Source of the DNA: Collinsella aerofaciens
GTDB lineage: Bacteria; Actinomycetota; Coriobacteriia; Coriobacteriales; Coriobacteriaceae
Length of the DNA: 6,393 nucleotides
Direction of reading: 5' to 3'
NCBI GenBank assembly: GCA_008671285.1
Contig: RPYR01000266.1
Span: 1-6,393 of the forward strand
Position 1 is the first letter of the stretch. Each line of letters starts with the position of its first letter. Below are positions 5,532-6,393 of the stretch, piece after piece. A model generated the notes under the pieces. The model made no database searches. It saw nothing but the letters and a program-made list of their open reading frames with translations, and had not been told where the DNA came from. The position numbers and the translations under genes were made by a program.

Positions 5532-5974
5532 TAGATGCCGTCCTCGTCGCCGAAGATATCCTCTTCCTCGGAGCCGGCAACGGATGCGACCGTCTGGGCG
5601 GTGACGCCCGTCTGGCCAACGGTCACGGCCTGCTCGCCAAGCTCGGCGAGCGTGGCATTGCCGCGGAGGAACAGAAGCTCAATAACCATGGGAAGGTTGG
5701 TGCCAGTCAGAACCTCGACGTTGTCGACATCCTGGGCAATCATCATCGACTGGTTGAACGGGGTGCCGCCAAGCAGGTCGGTAAAGACGAGCACGCCATC
5801 GCACTCCTCGCGCATGGCGGTAATAGCGGCGCGGAGATCCTCACCGTAGGAAGCAGCCTGGTCGCCCTCAAAAGGAACGACGGTAAAAGCGGGCTGGTCG
5901 CCGGCAACCATAGCGATAGCGCTAGCTAGGCCGGGTGCGAACTGTCCATGACCGGTAAGAATAAAGCCAACCAT
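5531..5974 (-). CDS. agaF: PTS mannose/GalNAc-family EIIA (AgaF/ManX N-domain type)
   Basis: Cytoplasmic phosphocarrier that takes phosphate from HPr and hands it to EIIB. The 147-residue free-standing domain has the normal length. FILTGHGQFAPGL (4-16) contains the phosphorylated histidine H9, and VFTDLLGGTPFNQS (63-76) and LTGTNLPMVIEL (89-100) are the other strong EIIA-mannose signatures. The last residues, EEEDIFGDEDGI, are acidic and end in the same EDGI as EIIC. The ATG is preceded by GGAAGG at nine bases. It is the first gene of the PTS operon, followed by a candidate leader of about 140 bases upstream, and its stop overlaps the yajC start by one base. The family is certain; the AgaF label rests on the rest of the cluster. 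Confidence 0.94.
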   Translation of the reverse strand: MVGFILTGHGQFAPGLASAIAMVAGDQPAFTVVPFEGDQAASYGEDLRAAITAMREECDGVLVFTDLLGGTPFNQSMMIAQDVDNVEVLTGTNLPMVIELLFLRGNATLAELGEQAVTVGQTGVTAQTVASVAGSEEEDIFGDEDGI

Positions 5975-6090
5975 TCAAATTTCCCTTCCGAAGGTGTGTA
6001 CAATCTGAGTCCGATGATTTTCGGAAGCCAGCGGGCGCTCGCCCTTAAAGCTTCTTAGAAAGCGTTCTTTGAAGACCAGTGGTTTCTAAA

Positions 6091-6104
6091 CTGGTAGTAA
6101 CCAC
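6091..6104. promoter_or_regulatory. Candidate GntR/HutC operator of the PTS operon
   Basis: CTGGTAGTAACCAC repeats 13 consecutive bases of the site in front of agaS. Additional symmetrical arms extend it toward the genes: GTGGTT (6079-6084) with AACCAC (6099-6104), and ACCAGT (6075-6080) with ACTGGT (6090-6095), suggesting two overlapping dimer sites. It lies just downstream of the candidate transcription start, where a bound repressor would block elongation or initiation. Confidence 0.7.
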
Positions 6105-6120
6105 GTGACGTGTTGTTGTC

Positions 6121-6129
6121 ACTATATCA
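6121..6129 (-). promoter_or_regulatory. Candidate extended -10 promoter of the PTS operon
   Basis: TGATATAGT on the minus strand fits the TGn-TATAAT extended -10 form with one mismatch. No good -35 is seen at 16-18 bases, which is tolerable for extended -10 promoters or for activator-dependent ones. It would start transcription near 6114, ten or so bases before the operator, giving a leader of about 140 bases before EIIA. Confidence 0.45.
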
Positions 6130-6176
6130 CCCCAGAAGAGGTCGCTTTCGTTGATTCATACGGTAAAACGTTTTTG

Positions 6177-6190
6177 CACCGCTCACGGTG
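6177..6190. repeat. Inverted repeat CACCG-N4-CGGTG
   Basis: Perfect five-base arms (6177-6181 and 6186-6190), centred about 70 bases upstream of the proposed PTS transcription start. It is unlike the GntR operator and may be a site for another regulator. Confidence 0.4.
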
Positions 6191-6196
6191 ATATTT

Positions 6197-6213
6197 CGAC
6201 CGTTTACCGGTCG
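6197..6213. repeat. Inverted repeat CGACCG-N5-CGGTCG
   Basis: Perfect six-base arms (6197-6202 and 6208-6213) around TTTAC, about two helical turns from the inverted repeat at 6177-6190 and sharing its ACCG/CGGT core. It could belong to the same unknown regulator. Confidence 0.45.
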
Positions 6214-6232
6214 TTAACACTTCTACCTGCGG

Positions 6233-6251
6233 TTTTGAAACCGTTTCGAAA
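6233..6251. repeat. Inverted repeat centred on GAAAC-C-GTTTC
   Basis: An 11-base perfect palindrome (6237-6247) extends to nine-base arms with one mismatch (TTT at 6233-6235, AAA at 6249-6251). It loosely recalls catabolite-control sites but has an odd-numbered centre, so the regulator is unknown. Confidence 0.4.
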
Positions 6252-6393
6252 TGCTTTGGCAAAAGATCGGAACTTTTCCTGTCCCTAAACAACGCAGGGC
6301 GGCTAAAAATAGCGTGTAGAAAAATTGCAGGTCATTGTGAAGATATGTGAATTGGTCTTTTTGACTTAATACCAGTTAGAACCAGTTTTGAGA

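Larger units (their letters stand above)
5975..6393. other. Gene-free upstream region of the PTS operon
   Basis: I see no credible gene in these 419 bases. The part nearest EIIA (5975 to about 6114) would be the 5' leader; it holds small hairpins (CCTTC/GAAGG near 5984-5994, TCCGA/TCGGA at 6011-6026, GGGC/GCCC at 6033-6044) without U-tracts. Beyond lie a candidate operator (6091-6104), an extended -10 (6121-6129), three inverted repeats (6177-6247) and a tandem ACCAGTT at the right edge. The region is richer in A and T than the genes. Confidence 0.7.

Noticed and set aside
6033..6044. GGGC/GCCC hairpin in the EIIA leader as an attenuator terminator
   Set aside because: Only four pairs in the core and no U-tract follows it on the minus strand.
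6235..6249. Catabolite-responsive (cre) element
   Set aside because: Approaches the B. subtilis cre pattern with one mismatch, but the palindrome has an odd-numbered centre and a CcpA system in this organism cannot be assumed.
6361..6393. Divergent promoter with TTGACT as -35 on the plus strand
   Set aside because: The -10 position, 17 bases on, reads AGTTTT, and the window ends before any gene can be seen.

Overview
This window reads as a carbohydrate-uptake locus from a high-G+C Gram-positive gut bacterium, most likely a Coriobacteriia member such as Collinsella. That placement is an inference from base composition, strong Shine-Dalgarno sequences, the separate mannose-family PTS subunits and the resemblance of the proteins to known families; no rRNA or other phylogenetic marker is present. 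Every gene I can support lies on the minus strand, so transcription runs from high to low coordinates.

Layout in the direction of transcription: (1) a gene-free stretch of at least 419 bases (5975-6393) holding a candidate extended -10 promoter, a candidate operator and three further inverted repeats; (2) a five-gene operon, EIIA - yajC - EIIB - EIIC - EIID, encoding a mannose-family (GalNAc/AgaVWEF-like) phosphotransferase permease, closed by a strong stem-loop terminator at 2662-2701; (3) a GntR/HutC-family regulator (1852-2583); (4) agaS, a SIS-domain amino-sugar-phosphate deaminase/isomerase (571-1737), with its own TATAAT promoter overlapped by an operator, closed by a terminator at 511-552; (5) the first 150 codons of a nagA/agaA-type N-acetylhexosamine-6-phosphate deacetylase, which runs off the left edge.

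Together the genes make a coherent pathway: the PTS imports and phosphorylates an N-acetylated amino sugar, the deacetylase removes acetate, and AgaS deaminates/isomerises the product to a ketose phosphate. The resemblance of EIIB, EIIC, EIID and AgaS to the E. coli Aga proteins points to N-acetylgalactosamine, or a GalNAc-containing disaccharide such as galacto-N-biose from mucin, rather than mannose. The gene set (GntR regulator, deacetylase, AgaS, four PTS subunits) matches the gnb locus of Lactobacillus casei as I remember it. Tagatose-6-phosphate kinase and aldolase are not in the window.

The regulon is visible in the DNA: an identical 13-base sequence (CTGGTAGTAACCA) lies upstream of both agaS and the PTS operon, with a weaker version before the regulator gene. 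The less ordinary points are the yajC gene embedded inside the PTS operon, a long acidic insertion with a 10-residue duplication in EIID, two tandem stem-loops between EIIB and EIIC, a cluster of inverted repeats upstream of the PTS promoter, and a possible alternative pairing at the PTS terminator. I see no wholly novel system, no mobile element, no CRISPR array and no RNA gene.
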